From Nansenia antarctica (Eukaryota; Chordata; Actinopteri; Argentiniformes; Microstomatidae): a stretch of 64,000 nt of DNA. Below, piece after piece: positions 38,143 through 49,143 of the stretch. The notes under the pieces are model-generated. The model worked only from the letters and a program-made list of their open reading frames with translations, ran no database searches and was not told the DNA's origin. The stretch covers positions 51,873,213 to 51,937,212 of the forward strand of contig OZ022341.1 of assembly GCA_963989245.1 (NCBI GenBank). The letters run 5' to 3'. How positions within the stretch are numbered: the first letter of the stretch is position 1; each line of letters opens with the position of its first letter. Made by a program: the position numbers and the translations under genes.

Positions 38143-38226
38143 TGCGTCCGAAGAGGGATTCGAACCACGTCTAAAAATAACGAATAAATCCTATGGCAGC
38201 GGTCGATACCACTAGGCCATTGTGGC
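38143..38226 (-). repeat. tRNA-derived module, second, opposite strand
   Basis: On the minus strand: A box-like TGGCCTAGTGGTATCGACC and a perfect B box GGTTCGAATCC, followed by a CTCTTCGGACGC tail. The middle part is AT-rich and does not give a normal anticodon loop. Likely a tRNA-derived sequence or pseudogene. Confidence 0.5.
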
Positions 38227-39056
38227 GTTATGACGATTTGTAGCCTCCTGCTGATATCACCACAGTAGTAATATTCATTTATTAAAATATGAACATATAA
38301 CAATAACTGGGGCTAGTATGACCTACGCATTTAATCTGTCAGCAATTTCTTGCCAAACCATTTCCCTCGCCTTGTTAATTGCGGCAGTATTGCACTATTT
38401 TACATCTTATTTTTCCGTCTTCATAAAAATCAATAATTCGGAATGCTGCGCAAATGTAGTACCCCTGCAGAGTGGAGTATCTTCATTTCGACAGATCGAC
38501 TCTTCTGGGCTCTTTATGTCTGCGTGCACGCGCCCATATCGAAGATTTGTAAGCCTGTCTTCTGTGAACACTGATGACACAAGGCTGATCCTCGTTCGAG
38601 GAATCACCTGAGGCTTGAATTCCAATCCCGAGTTGCCTGATCGCCTGATTTATTTCAATCGCCGATATACTAAGCCGCCTTTAGTGGAATGGCCCCCAGC
38701 ACATCTATCAGCATCACCATTAATGCCCCTACCACCACCAACAACATCAACGGCCTCAAAATCAACCCACTCAACACCAGCCCCTCCACACCCCCACTGG
38801 TGGAAGGTTAGCTAGGTGATGGAGAGTGTCTTGGGAGGATTTGGTTGGAATCAGGTTCTGTATTTGTGAGTGTTGTGCACTTGCCAACTTTTACTGTCAA
38901 TTACTTTGTTGACGCTTTGACCAAAACGATACAAACAAAATATACGTTTATATGGAACGTTTAGACTTTCACATCTATCTTTTTCTCACAATCTTAGACT
39001 TGACCAGATATCTCAGCATCTACATCATCTTTACTACCTTCCAGCCTTCATGGTCA

Positions 39057-39213
39057 GGGGGCAGATAGCTGATTTGTGAAGTTAGGCTTGGGGGGCAGGG
39101 GGTAGATAGCTGATTTGTGAAGTTAGGCTTGGGGGGCAGGGGGGTAGATAGCTGATTTGTGAAGTTAGGCTTGGGGGGCAGGGGGGTAGATAGCTGATTT
39201 GGGGGGCAGGTGG
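39057..39213. repeat. Minisatellite, about 46-bp unit, 3-4 copies
   Basis: Units start GGTAGATAGCTGATTTGTG and continue AAGTTAGGCTTGGGGGGCAG; the last copy is shortened. Confidence 0.9.
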
Positions 39214-40630
39214 AGGGCTGGAGGGGGTGACAACCTTTGCCTGACTACACTGATCTAACTGTGTCTTTCCACACCCCTGATGCCCTGTACCCCTAAAAGC
39301 CTGTGGCTATAATTATCCATCTAATGCACTGTGAATGGAGAGCAGGCTTAGGTTTCCAGATGAATTACAGGTGTATGGACTTCACCGCTGGCATTATTGT
39401 ACGTATAAAGCTATTGGACACACTACACCCTATAGGGAGGAGAGGGGAGACACTTATGGAGGAGTTAGGCCCTTATCTCCGAGGGTTAGCCACCACATGT
39501 GAGATTTGGGGTGCTAATGGATAGAGAACAGGGGATTGGGTATAAGTCATCCACAGCTCTCTCACTTGTTAACTCTTTGCATAACTCAAAGCCAACACGT
39601 CTTGTTTCTATGTTACTTTATTTTGTATTGTTTTCTGTATGTTAGCAAAGGCAGTTGTCAATCACACTAATCACCGAACTTTGATCTACGTTTGAAAGGT
39701 TTTGAGGAAGTAGTTATTATGTATAAACAAATTACGTGTAAGGGAAGGTGGTGTTCATGTCACTTTGTCTTCAAGCCTTCATGTCACCACATCAAAACAT
39801 GATGATGTATTTGAAAAGGTTTCACATAAACCAGTGTTGTTTTAGAAGCAGGTCTGCAAACTGTCATAGTCTTTGTCCTAACAGTATTTCTTCAACGAGA
39901 ACTTAATTTACTTTAACATGTAGTTTAAATTTAATTTACTCCAGTTGAGGAGAGCAAGTGAATAATCCCCAACATCCCCAATAATGTCAACGTCACCCCC
40001 AAAATACCAGTTTCTCTTCATTAGCCGTGGCCTCTTCACATGAGAGAGGAACATTGCATCTGGTAGTTACGTCACCCTCAGCTTCTGACAGTCTATAGGC
40101 TTGTCATGCTGCGCTGCACAATCTCTCGTGCACTGATCTTGTTGCTGGGGTCATAATAAGGCTCTTAAAGCATGTCCCCCAGGGAAGCAGAAATGGGACC
40201 GATCCATTTTCACAGTGTTTCCCCCTTTGCCTTGATCCATGTCCCATGTTCCCAGACATTCCCCCGGGGCTATTCTGGGAATCCTCTTTCCTTCATTGAT
40301 TAAGGGGATTCTGTTTTCTTTTCCTCTGTTGACTGTTGCATGTAACCAGAAGCCTAGCATGTAAAATGGACTAGTGATACAGTAAGGGTTGATTTAATTA
40401 TTGCCTTATGTACTGTAACTGCGTAACCTTATTAATACTTAACTAAGGACATTTTGTTCTCTATGTTGTTTATGACAACCGCTTGGTTCAAAATGTTTTT
40501 GACATGCAGTGTTCGTGTGGATCTGTGTTTCTGGTTCTGTGTTATTGTAATTCTAGCAACATGTAAGCAAACATGTTAAGTAAACAAACACATAAAAAAG
40601 TAAATAATGTGAACTAGACCAAGTATGTAT

Positions 40631-40713
40631 ACTGTGTGTGTGGGTGTCTGTCTGTGTGTCTGTGTGTGTGCGTGTGTTTGTGCGTGTGCGTGTGTGTGTG
40701 TGCGTGTGTGTGT
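40631..40713. repeat. (GT)n repeat, interrupted
   Basis: TGTGTGTGTG-type tract with GCGTGT interruptions. Confidence 0.9.
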
Positions 40714-41022
40714 TAAGAGGAAGATCCATTCTTGCAATCACAGTGGGCTACTCAGACTTAGACACAGAAGGCTTGTACGTATGAGTATGAGGCTGAAGCT
40801 GAGCGTGACTGCGATGTGTGAACTCTCTCAGGCTGTGCTCCGGGGACTCTAATAACCATGGGGTCACAGCTCTGTTTAATGGCACGACTCATTACCGGAT
40901 AATTACAGACCAGGGTGCTGTCTATTATTAGGGGCTCTGCAGGATAGTGATGTGTGTGTGTGTGCACCTTCTACACAACCACACACACATAGCAAACACG
41001 CACATGCACATGCACATGCACG

Positions 41023-41023
<1 letters not shown>

Positions 41024-41056
<33 letters not shown>
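41024..41056. repeat. (CA)n microsatellite
   Basis: About fifteen CA units, preceded by CACATG units. Confidence 0.9.
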
Positions 41057-41057
<1 letters not shown>

Positions 41058-41379
41058 AGTCTAGATTAGAACACATCGAGACAACATACTTCCTTCCAAA
41101 TATTGTTTATGTCTATGCTGTTTACTTTACTTATTTTAGAATTAGAACAAAGTGGATTCATCAAAGGTTCATGTACACGTTTTTAAAACATGAACACTAA
41201 TACTCTTGTCTCTCCAATACTTCTTGTTTGTCTTGTTTTCATGACACATAGGGTTTTATCCGTGCATTTGTTGCCTATGGGCATTTAGCTCAGGAGAGAC
41301 TGTGTTTGTTTTGGTGAACATATGCAAGATAGTGCATACAGTATGTATCTTTGCATTTGTAACAAGGTGTTAAAAAACT

Positions 41380-41600
41380 TTAGGTTATTTACATAACCCT
41401 GGTTCTCTGAGTAATATTCGTGAGTATCTCACTATGGGAACGCCCCCTGCGTGACCTCATCAGAAACTGAATTACACTGCGCCCATTGGCTGGCCCAGGC
41501 GACGCTTGTGTCACGAGGGACGGGACCCTCCGCCTATATAAGGCGTACACACGGCGTCTGTCATCATTCAAAACAAGCAACCTCTTCCTCGCTTCTAAAG
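41380..41600. repeat. DIRS inverted terminal repeat, 3' end of element
   Basis: From 41422 on (GTATCTCACTATGGGAACGC) it is the complement of the right terminal repeat; the outermost 40 bp (TAGGTTATTTACATAACC) are specific to this end. CTATATAAGG is at about 41535. Confidence 0.9.
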
Positions 41601-41618
41601 CAAGGAGGGTGGTCCGGT

Positions 41619-41711
41619 GAGATACTCACGAATACTACTCAGAGAACCGGGGTTATGTAAATAACCTAAAGTTCTCTTTCATAGTATTCGTTTCGTATCT
41701 CACTATGGGAA
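41619..41711. repeat. DIRS internal complementary region (ICR)
   Basis: 41619-41670 is the reverse complement of the left outer end (41380-41430). It runs directly into 41671-41711, which is the reverse complement of the right outer end (49301-49341). The two element ends are thus represented fused, as expected of the DIRS ICR that templates circular cDNA. Confidence 0.9.
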
Positions 41712-41793
41712 TATACTTACTCCCGTATTGCCAGACCTGCCTGTAAAACGACAACTGTCCCAGAATGGACCCTCACACTCTAGGAACTACGTC

Positions 41794-41911
41794 CTAAGAG
41801 GAACCCAAACTGAGGACTGAGTGTGATAGCGTTGGAGCCGTAACATCCAACCTATAAAATCTAGCGAACGTGTGGGGCGAAGCCCAGCACGCCGCCGCAC
41901 ACACCTCCTGA
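41794..41911 (-). pseudogene. DIRS tyrosine recombinase, C-terminal piece with catalytic Tyr
   Basis: Minus-strand reading gives ASPHTFARFYRLDVTAP and a stop at 41796-41794. FARFYRLDV is the conserved region of DIRS recombinases that holds the nucleophilic tyrosine. It is the continuation of the recombinase frame whose main part is at 43886-44895; the nested element separates the two. Confidence 0.88.
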
Positions 41912-41913
41912 AT

Positions 41914-43885
41914 TCATAGCTTTCAGTCACGTGGTTTCTTCCCTAGCAACCACCGACCTGACGGGCAAAAAGGATCATAGCAACATCGCGCAACATGGCG
42001 AGTGGACGCAAACGGTTAATAAAATACAAAGGTTCCATCTCACAAAACATAATGGAATGTCAAAACTTTGACGCTCAATATCTCTGAATTACCCTAAACG
42101 GAGATAGAACCTTCTCATTCTAAACGGAGATAGAACCTTATCATTCTAAACGGAGATAGAACCTTATCATTCTAAACGGAGATAGAACCTTCTCATTCTA
42201 AACGGAGATAGAACCTTATCATTCTAAACGGAGATAGAACCTTATCATTCTAAACGGAGATAGAACCTTATCATTCTAAACGGAGATAGAACCTTATCAT
42301 TCTAAACGGAGATAGAACCTTATCATTCTAAACGGAGATAGAACCTTATCATTCTAAACGGAGATAGAACCTTATCATTCTAAACTCACGAGTTATCTTC
42401 AGTTGATGGATTTGACTTAGGGGGCATTCATTTGAAGTAACGTAATGAACATACAAGTAACAACAACAGGTTAATGCAGCCAGCCAGCCAAGCAAAGACC
42501 ATGACTATGCCCAGTTTATGCATTATACACTCTAATATAATTGTTAGATTGCCAGGGTATTCGCTACAGGTTGTTGTTTTGCTCTTGATGCTTCATGCTT
42601 GGTTCAACAGAGCCTCAAGCCAATATGTGTCCCATATTCTAAATAAGAACACAGACCCAAACAAAACGAACTCCTTTTAGGTTGAGTCAGTTTTATAAAG
42701 TGTGTGAGTGTGTGAGTGTCTCCTGGCCCGGTCAGCTGGGCCGTGTCCCTGGCCACATCTGACGCGTCTGACTACCTGAACACTACCTGAACACTACAGT
42801 GCACTTGTCACTTTTGGTTCCGACAGCACGTGTAGGCTAGTCGCCTGGAAGCATGGCCAAAAAGCAGCGTGCGTCTGGGTCGCTATGTATCGTGATCTTA
42901 GAATTATAAGGTTCTATCTCCGTTTAGAATGATAAGGTTCTATCTCCGTTTAGAGCTTGTTAATTACACACAACACAACGCCACCACCAAACAGGTGGCT
43001 GACTCCTGCTAAACAATAGCCCATATCCTGATAACAAAAAGACATTTAAAAAAAAAAATACGGAAAAAACCCACTTGAGTAAAACGCATAGACGTTGAAT
43101 AAGTGTAAGCTTCGATGTCGATAATAATAATATAATAATAACACACAACAGAAAAGATGTATTGTTTTGTTTGATACACGTTTTGGTTTGATACAAGTTA
43201 TTTTGTTTGACAACTTTGCTTTTGAATTCCGATCGGGGATAGGCCCGACCCAGAAGTGACACACATACAAACAAACATTTACATACGCGTACATACCACA
43301 CCACACTAACATAATATATTATATTACTTTCGTTTGTTACTTTTATTTGGACTTTGGATTACAAGACCACTTCAATTCATGGAAAGGTCCAGAGTCTTTG
43401 TTGCAAACGGAGGAACTACAAACAAACAGGTGCGTTGAAACCAACACCCACTCATGCCAGGACGATGGCTAATTTGATAATTTGACAGACATGATAGCCA
43501 TCACATTAAGTTGAAAAACTCTCGCAAGTTGAGGAACTCTGGGAAACGTTCGCCAAGTTGGACATACCTTTCATGTTGTGTTTGAGACGAAGCAAGACTG
43601 CTCGTTTGGAAGGACATTGGATGCGTATGTATAGTCACTCATTAGTTACGTCCACAAGAGCACATACCACAACACAACACACATCTCACACTTATCATGG
43701 CCAAGCATGAATCTCTGGTGAGTCTCTGCCTATCTCCTCGCCGGTTTGTACACCCGATTGCACAGCAACTATCTGGCATGATTGTTTTCTAACCAATGCT
43801 ACTGTGTTTCCTGGTGCGGTATGAACGCCTTTTGCCCGTCAGGTGGGCGTTTCCACTATGCTGTGACGTCACGTGAAAGCTATGA
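41914..43885. mobile_element. 1.97-kb TIR element inserted in the DIRS recombinase gene
   Basis: Ends TCATAGCTTTCA and TGAAAGCTATGA are perfect inverted repeats, followed by weaker matches (CACCTGACGGGCAAAA in both arms). The flanks carry a 2-bp AT duplication (41912-41913, 43886-43887). Its removal restores continuity of the recombinase reading frame. No transposase is recognised; the interior holds the 26-bp minisatellite and its inverted copies. An AT duplication is known for ISL2EU-type elements, but the family call is inference. Confidence 0.78.
42095..42380. repeat. 26-bp minisatellite, 11 copies
   Basis: Unit TAAACGGAGATAGAACCTTA plus TCATTC, with a C/A variant in some units (CTTCTC versus CTTATC). 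Two further units lie in opposite orientation at about 42902-42954 in the same nested element. Confidence 0.95.
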
Positions 43886-44895
43886 ATAGACACCCCTTTA
43901 AAGAGTGCCCAGGAGGTCGCCAAACCTCTAGTAGAGTGCGCACATAAGCCCGCGGGGGGCTGTAGACCCTTACTAGAGTAAGCCAAGGCAATAGCCGCCA
44001 CTACCCAATGGGAAAGGCGCTGTTTCGACACTGGCTTTCCCGTGTGTGGATTCGCCCAGGATACAAACAACTGGTCACCTTTCCTGCAACCCTGAGTCCT
44101 GTCTATGTAAACACGCAGCGCGCGGACAGGACATAAAGTATGCAACCGCCTGTGCTCTTCCGAGGCAAAAGGCGGGGGATAGAAGGCAGCCAACTCTATA
44201 GGGGTGCAAGAGCCTATAACCTTCGGAATAAAGGCTGGGTTAGGCATCAGACTGACCCTAGAGTCCCCTGGGGAGAACTTTGTACACTCTCGGTGCACCG
44301 AGAGCGCATGGACTTCACCTATGCGCTTAGCCGAAGCCAAAGCAAGCAATAGGACCGTCTTTAGCGTTAACACTTTCACCTCCACCTGTTCCAGCGGTTC
44401 GAACGGTGGGCAGGAGAGAGCATCTAGTACCATAGCGAGGTCCCATGAAGGAGCTAACGGCCTAGACGTAGGCAATTTCCTTCGGGCCCCTTTCATAAAC
44501 TGGCACACCAACGGGTGCTGGCTTATCGACTTTCCACCCAGGCCAATATGACAAGCCGAAATAGCTGCCAAATAGACCTTAACGGTTGAGAAAGCCTTAC
44601 CCCTCTCAATCAAGTCCTGTAGAAATGACAGAATAACTGTCACAGAACACTGAAAAGGGACAGCGTGTGACTCTGAGCACCAAGTCTCGAACACACGCCA
44701 CTTATGCCCATACAACTTTCTAGTTGATGAGGCTCTGGCGCACTGAATAGTGTCGATCACCCCTTGGGGAAGACCCACTAGTGCAAGGTTGATCCCTTCA
44801 CGGGCCAGGCCCACAGAGACAATCTCTCTGTGTGGGGATGGAATATCTCCCCCCGCGCCTGGGTCAGCAGGTCCCTGCGCAGCGGTAGTTGCCAT
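43886..44895 (-). pseudogene. DIRS tyrosine recombinase, main part (interrupted)
   Basis: The frame opens at ATG 44895 and overlaps the end of the RT frame by about 118 nt, typical of DIRS. Recognised: an N-terminal SAM-like arm (STRKLYGHKWRVFETWC, FSTVKVYLAAISACHIG), the first catalytic Arg in ALASAKRIGEVHALSVH, and the box II His and Arg in CAHSTRGLATSWALFKG. Right after GVSI the host frame is broken by the nested element. The last recombinase residues, including the nucleophile, are on the other side (41794-41911). The enzyme would recombine circular element DNA with a short target. Confidence 0.92.
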
Positions 44896-46700
44896 GGCGG
44901 ACCGGATAGGAGATGAAAAATCTCAGCCAACCAGTGCTTTCCCGGCCAACGCGGAGCTATCAGCACCATGGACAGATCTCCTTCCCTCACTCTGGCCAGA
45001 GTAGGGGGAATGAGTTCCACCGGTGGGAACGCATACAGGAGGGTCCTCGGCCACTCGTGCGCTAATGCGTCCACTCCCAGCGGGGCTCCCCGATCGCGCA
45101 GAGAGAAGAAGAGAGGACACTGGGCGTTCTCTGCCGTAGCATAAACGTCCACGGTCGCTTGACCGAATCGTGACCAAATCTGTTTCACTACTTCGGGGTG
45201 AAGTCTCCAGTCTGCGTACAGTGGGTTGCCCCTGGACAACAAATCTGCTCCGTAGTTCAGAATGCCCGGTACATGGGTTGCTCTCAGCGACCGCATGTGT
45301 GCACTGCTCCACACTATCAGTCTGTGTGCCATAGTGTGTAACTGGTGGGACCTCAGTCCCCCCTGTCTGTTTACATAGGCAACGACCGTGGAGTTGTCTG
45401 TCCTCACCAAAAGATGATGTCCTCTCAACCACGGGAGGAAATGTTTCAGAGCCAAGTGAACAGCTAGCAGTTCCAGGCCGTTTATATGGGTAGAACGAAA
45501 GTGCGGATCCCAACCCCCGTTTATCGTTCTCCCTTCGAAAGTGGCACCCCAGCCTCTCAGAGAGGCTTCCGTGGTGATTACTTTTCTGTTCAGGCCAGGT
45601 CCCATAGAAACACCCTGTGTTATGAAACCTGGGTCCTTCCACTGGTGCAGAGCCAGTGAGCAATCCCTGGAGACCCTCACACGACGGTGACCGTCGCGGT
45701 GGGGGTCCAGGCCCAGAGAGGCCACCCTGTGCTGGATGCCTCTCATGTACAGGCGCCCCAGGGGTATGGCCACCACAGCGGAGGCCATCAAGCCTAACAA
45801 CCTCTGGCATTGTTTGAGGGTAACTATGTTGCCCCTGCGAAACAGCGCTATAGTCGCGCGCATCGTCTCCACTCTTTCTGGAGACAAAAACGCCTTGGCT
45901 CGGATAGAGTCCAGTGCGAGCCCTATAAACGCGATGCGTTGGGAGGGTGTCACCATGCTCTTTTCCATGTTTATTCGGAACCCCAGACTCGTTAGGTGTT
46001 TCGAAATGACCGCTGTGTGACGCGCCGCCTCCTCGCGGTTGGTGGCTGCCACTAACCAGTCGTCGATATATGTGGCCACTCTGATACCCCTCTGTCTGAG
46101 AGGGGCCACTGCTGCCTCGGTGCATTTTACAAACACCCTTGGGCTTAGTGACAGGCCGAAGGGAAGGACCACATATTCGTACGCTATCCCTTGGAAAGTG
46201 AATCTCAGATATTTCCTGTGTGGAGGATATATCGGAATGTGGAAATAAGCGTCCTTCAGGTCGATTGATGTGAACCAATCCCCTGCTCGTATGAAGAGTG
46301 TGTCAACATCCTGAATTTGTATTTTCTGAGATGCTGATTCAAGACGCGGAGGTCTAGAATAGCCCTCATGCCCCCCCCTTTCTTTGGGACCAGAAAATAC
46401 TTCGAGTAGAAACCTCTGTGGGTCTCCTCGAGAGGTACAACTGTTATAGCTCCTTTCTCCCTTAGAATGGAGATTTCCTCCTGGAGAATATTGGCTCGTT
46501 CGCCCTGAGCTCAAAAGTACAGTATTTCTCTGAATGGGGGTGGAGCGACACAGAATTGGAGCCTGTAGCCCCTTTGTAGTGTCCTCAACACCCAGTCTGA
46601 CTGTGTGCAGTCTGCCCATTCCCGCTGATGCGTGGAAAGCGGGCTGACTGGCCACACCGTCACATGCGAGTTGTTGGCGCCCCCTTATGGCCGGGGCGCG
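44778..46700 (-). pseudogene. DIRS reverse transcriptase, RNase H and methyltransferase-like region
   Basis: From about 46325 downstream the frame is intact: WFTSIDLKDAYFHIPIYPPH, VLPFGLSLSPRVF and the catalytic YIDDWLV of RT; RNase H with ELLAVHLALK and RTDNSTVVAYVNRQGG; then a conserved DIRS tail (VDVYATAENAQCPLFFS, LLYAFPPVELIPPTLARV, IAPRWPGKHWLAEIFHLL) of the kind described as methyltransferase-like. Upstream of about 46325 the RT N-terminus is recognisable only in another frame, so at least one frameshift interrupts it. The long open frame reaching up to 47018 is partly out of register. Confidence 0.9.
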
Positions 46701-47113
46701 CAACAGCCGCCTAGCGTGCCTTCCCGCGCTGTGCGCGGTCGGGCCGCTTTCTGCATCATAGCCGCGGGACGGGCTAGTCCCACGGTCTGCGTTATGGCAG
46801 AGAAAGATTTGTTTTTCAACATCTCTTTTATTTTTATGTTTTTCAACATTGTTAACAACGCCCTTGGCACTCTGCCTGGATGCGCTTGTCGGGACATTTT
46901 TAATACATTGTGCATTAACGTGCTTGAGTGACAAACAACTTTGTAGTATGAACAGCTTTCCCCCGGAAGGCGTGTGAACACGGACGCCGACCGTGGTCTT
47001 GCACTTTGTATGGAACATGTCTTACCGAACTTGCTCTGGAACGGAGCTGGGAGGGTACAGAGCGGTCAGCGAGGGGGGCCGACTGGACTTGCTCTCCTCC
47101 CGAGGAGAGGCTG

Positions 47114-48667
47114 TCAGATCACCCTCTTCTTCTTCCTCGCCGACGCGGCAGCCGGGGGAGGGGGCGGGGACGCCTGAGGTCTGTCCCGGGGAGCCTGTTT
47201 TCTGGCCCATGGTTTCCTGGGACCTCTGGGTGCCTGGGGCGCTGCCTGCTGTCTAGCCGCTCTGGGGATCTTGAAAGCAGGGGCCGGGCGAGAGATAGCC
47301 TGCGCATATGACTGCCCTGGCTGGGTCACGGGCGCTGCGGGCTGCGCTCTTCTCGGAAGGCAAAGCTCCATAGCCTCATCCTCTCTCTTTTTCTCCTCAC
47401 ATCTCTTCTGCATTGAGGTGACTGCTGCACCGAAGAGACCCTGCGGTACGATAGGGGTGTCGAGAATTTCTTCTCTCTCCTTCGCCGACAGGTTGGTGAG
47501 ACCGAGCCAACGCGCCCTCTCCTGTAGTACCATGAGAGCCATGGATTTACCCGTGGCTTGAATGGCCGTCTTGTGGAGACGGAGGATGTGATCCGTTATA
47601 ACGCAGATTTCCTCCCATTGGGTAGGCATATTGTCTGGTTTAGCGGTCATATCCTCCTCCAGCTCAGCCTGGAGCATTGAGAGCCCTCGCTGTCAGTGCC
47701 GCTGCTTTGTAGCACTTGTCTGTAAGGCTAGCCTGGAAGCGGTCCGACTTGGAGGGTAGGGACGGGGCAGCCGAAGATACGGGGGTCTTCGGGTGCAGGT
47801 GGTGCGCCACCACCGGCTCGACCGGTGGGATGTGGCGGAGGCCGAGGGAGTCCATCCCCTCACAATCCAGTCGAGAACCCCCGATTATTGGGTGTTTCTC
47901 GCTGAATGGCCGTTCTTTCCACGTAACTGCTATCTCATCGAGTAGCTCGGGGAAGAACGGCATAACTTGTTTCCCCGTCTTAGCCGCCGTCTGCAGTCTT
48001 TTGCCGTCAAAGCGTGACATAGCAGTTTCGGTTTGGGCGACGGGCCAGGGGATATTCAGCCTTTCCGCTGCTCGCTTGCACATGTCCTGCATGTCGCAGT
48101 CCATGAGAGACGGGGCGGAGGGTTGGTTACCTCCGTCAGGCGTGGGGGGCTTTTCAGCTCCGCGCCTGCCGATTGATAATGAGGAGTCTTCCTCATCATC
48201 GGTGGACAAAATGAGGTCTGAGTCACGCGACCCTCCCTCATCATTGTCCGAGTCTCTCTCATAGCGAGCAGCGGTAAAGCTGTCAATCCCCTTGTCATCC
48301 AGTACCGGGAAACCGATGTCAGGGCTATGTGGCACTTAGTCCGCCCAGCATGGTGTCGGTAAACCTGGAGACATGGAGACATGTCCGCGTTAGACTGTGA
48401 TGGCAGTGTTTCGGCTGCCTTACACAGAAGCGGATCTTCTCCCGACAGGCTAGCCATGCGACTTAGCCGTCGGCGGAGAAGTTTCTTGGGGAACATTGCA
48501 CAGTGGATACACTCATCGGTAGAGATAACAGCGGCCTGGGCGTGGGTTAATCCCAGACACGCTGCACACTTAGAGTGAGTGTCCCAGCTAGCCATTGACT
48601 TGCTGCACGAGCAGGTCTTCCGGCTAGTCTCGGCTGTGCTAGGTCCGCTAGCCTCAACGTTAGCCAT
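47114..48667 (-). pseudogene. DIRS gag, two frameshifts
   Basis: Start MANVEASGPSTAETS at 48667, with a cysteine-rich N-terminus (CSCSKSM, SKCAACLGLTHAQA, CIHCAMF) typical of DIRS Gag. The frame shifts near 48340 to an acidic stretch (DSDNDEGGSRDSD, STDDEEDSS) and again near 47670 to a C-terminal part (EEICVITDHILRLHKTAIQA, SMALMVLQERARWLGLTNLS) and a Pro/Arg-rich basic tail ending SARKKKRVI. Gag binds and packages element RNA. The damage shows this copy decayed after insertion. Confidence 0.88.
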
Positions 48668-48763
48668 TTCTGGCTAAGGGTTGTAGGCTAGCTGCTAGCA
48701 GGCCTCGCTACTTCACCCGTTAGCTTGTCAGCTATCAAGGGAAAACAGAGGGGCCAGGGGAGG

Positions 48764-49029
48764 GATATTACTATCTACCGCTAGCAGTGCGTTATAGAGA
48801 TAAAGTTATTTCTACTTTTTGTCTCTCACACTGGGTATTGCTACCCGTAACCGTTCGGAGTATTCCTACTCACAGAACAGGGAGTATTGCTACTTGCGTC
48901 GTTCAGAACGAGGAGTATCGCTACTTTTTTCGTTCCGAGCAAGGCGAGTATTGCTACTCGAATCGTAACACAGGGTATCGCTACCCCGAGTCAGAGTATT
49001 CCTACTCTTCAACAGAAGTATTTCTACTC
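48764..49029 (-). repeat. Array of about ten short hairpins with GNRA loops in the DIRS 5' leader
   Basis: Between the terminal repeat and the gag start codon the sequence repeats RAGTA-TTNC-TACTY-like palindromes at 48764, 48804, 48833, 48858, 48882, 48913, 48946, 48973, 48994 and 49016. In the sense (minus-strand) RNA each becomes a 4-6 bp stem closed by GUAA, GAAA, GCAA, GGAA or GCGA, all GNRA tetraloops. Stems vary together (GGGTA/TACCC versus GAGTA/TACTC). The copy at 48804 has an extra base. Function unknown; a Gag-binding or packaging role is a guess. Confidence 0.85.
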
Positions 49030-49143
49030 CTGTGAACGTCAACGAAGTGCAGTTTAGCAGCAGAGCGCCCATCGGCACGAGTTTGGTCGCTCGTATCTGT
49101 GGACTGTTTAGCTCTAGCCACCCGCACAGTTGTTGTCAGCTCC

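Larger units (their letters stand above)
37485..38696. mobile_element. 1.2-kb TIR element carrying two tRNA-like modules
   Basis: Ends GGGCCCATTCCACTAAGG and (complement) GGGGCCATTCCACTAAAGG are inverted repeats flanked by a 3-bp CAG (37482-37484 and 38697-38699). No transposase is present. The centre carries a tRNA-like block on the plus strand (37903-37975) and another on the minus strand (38226-38143), facing each other. Three-base duplications occur in Harbinger- and CACTA-type elements; the family is not certain. Confidence 0.65.
38700..41376. other. Intergenic, tandem repeats, no gene recognised
   Basis: Just right of the TIR element an open stretch (38700-38812) reads SISITINAPTTTNNINGLKI in one frame and looks exon-like, but has no recognised relatives. 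The rest holds a 46-bp minisatellite and dinucleotide repeats, and otherwise nothing I can identify. Confidence 0.45.

Noticed and set aside
38143..38226. Functional tRNA gene
   Set aside because: A and B boxes are present, but the anticodon arm does not fold and it is embedded in a transposon.
42095..42380. Regular 26-bp repeats considered as a CRISPR array
   Set aside because: Units are directly adjacent with no spacers, in a fish transposon; it is a minisatellite.
44923..46278. 451-codon open frame overlapping the DIRS RT on the same strand
   Set aside because: It is an out-of-frame shadow of the RT/RNase H coding sequence; it has no catalytic motifs.
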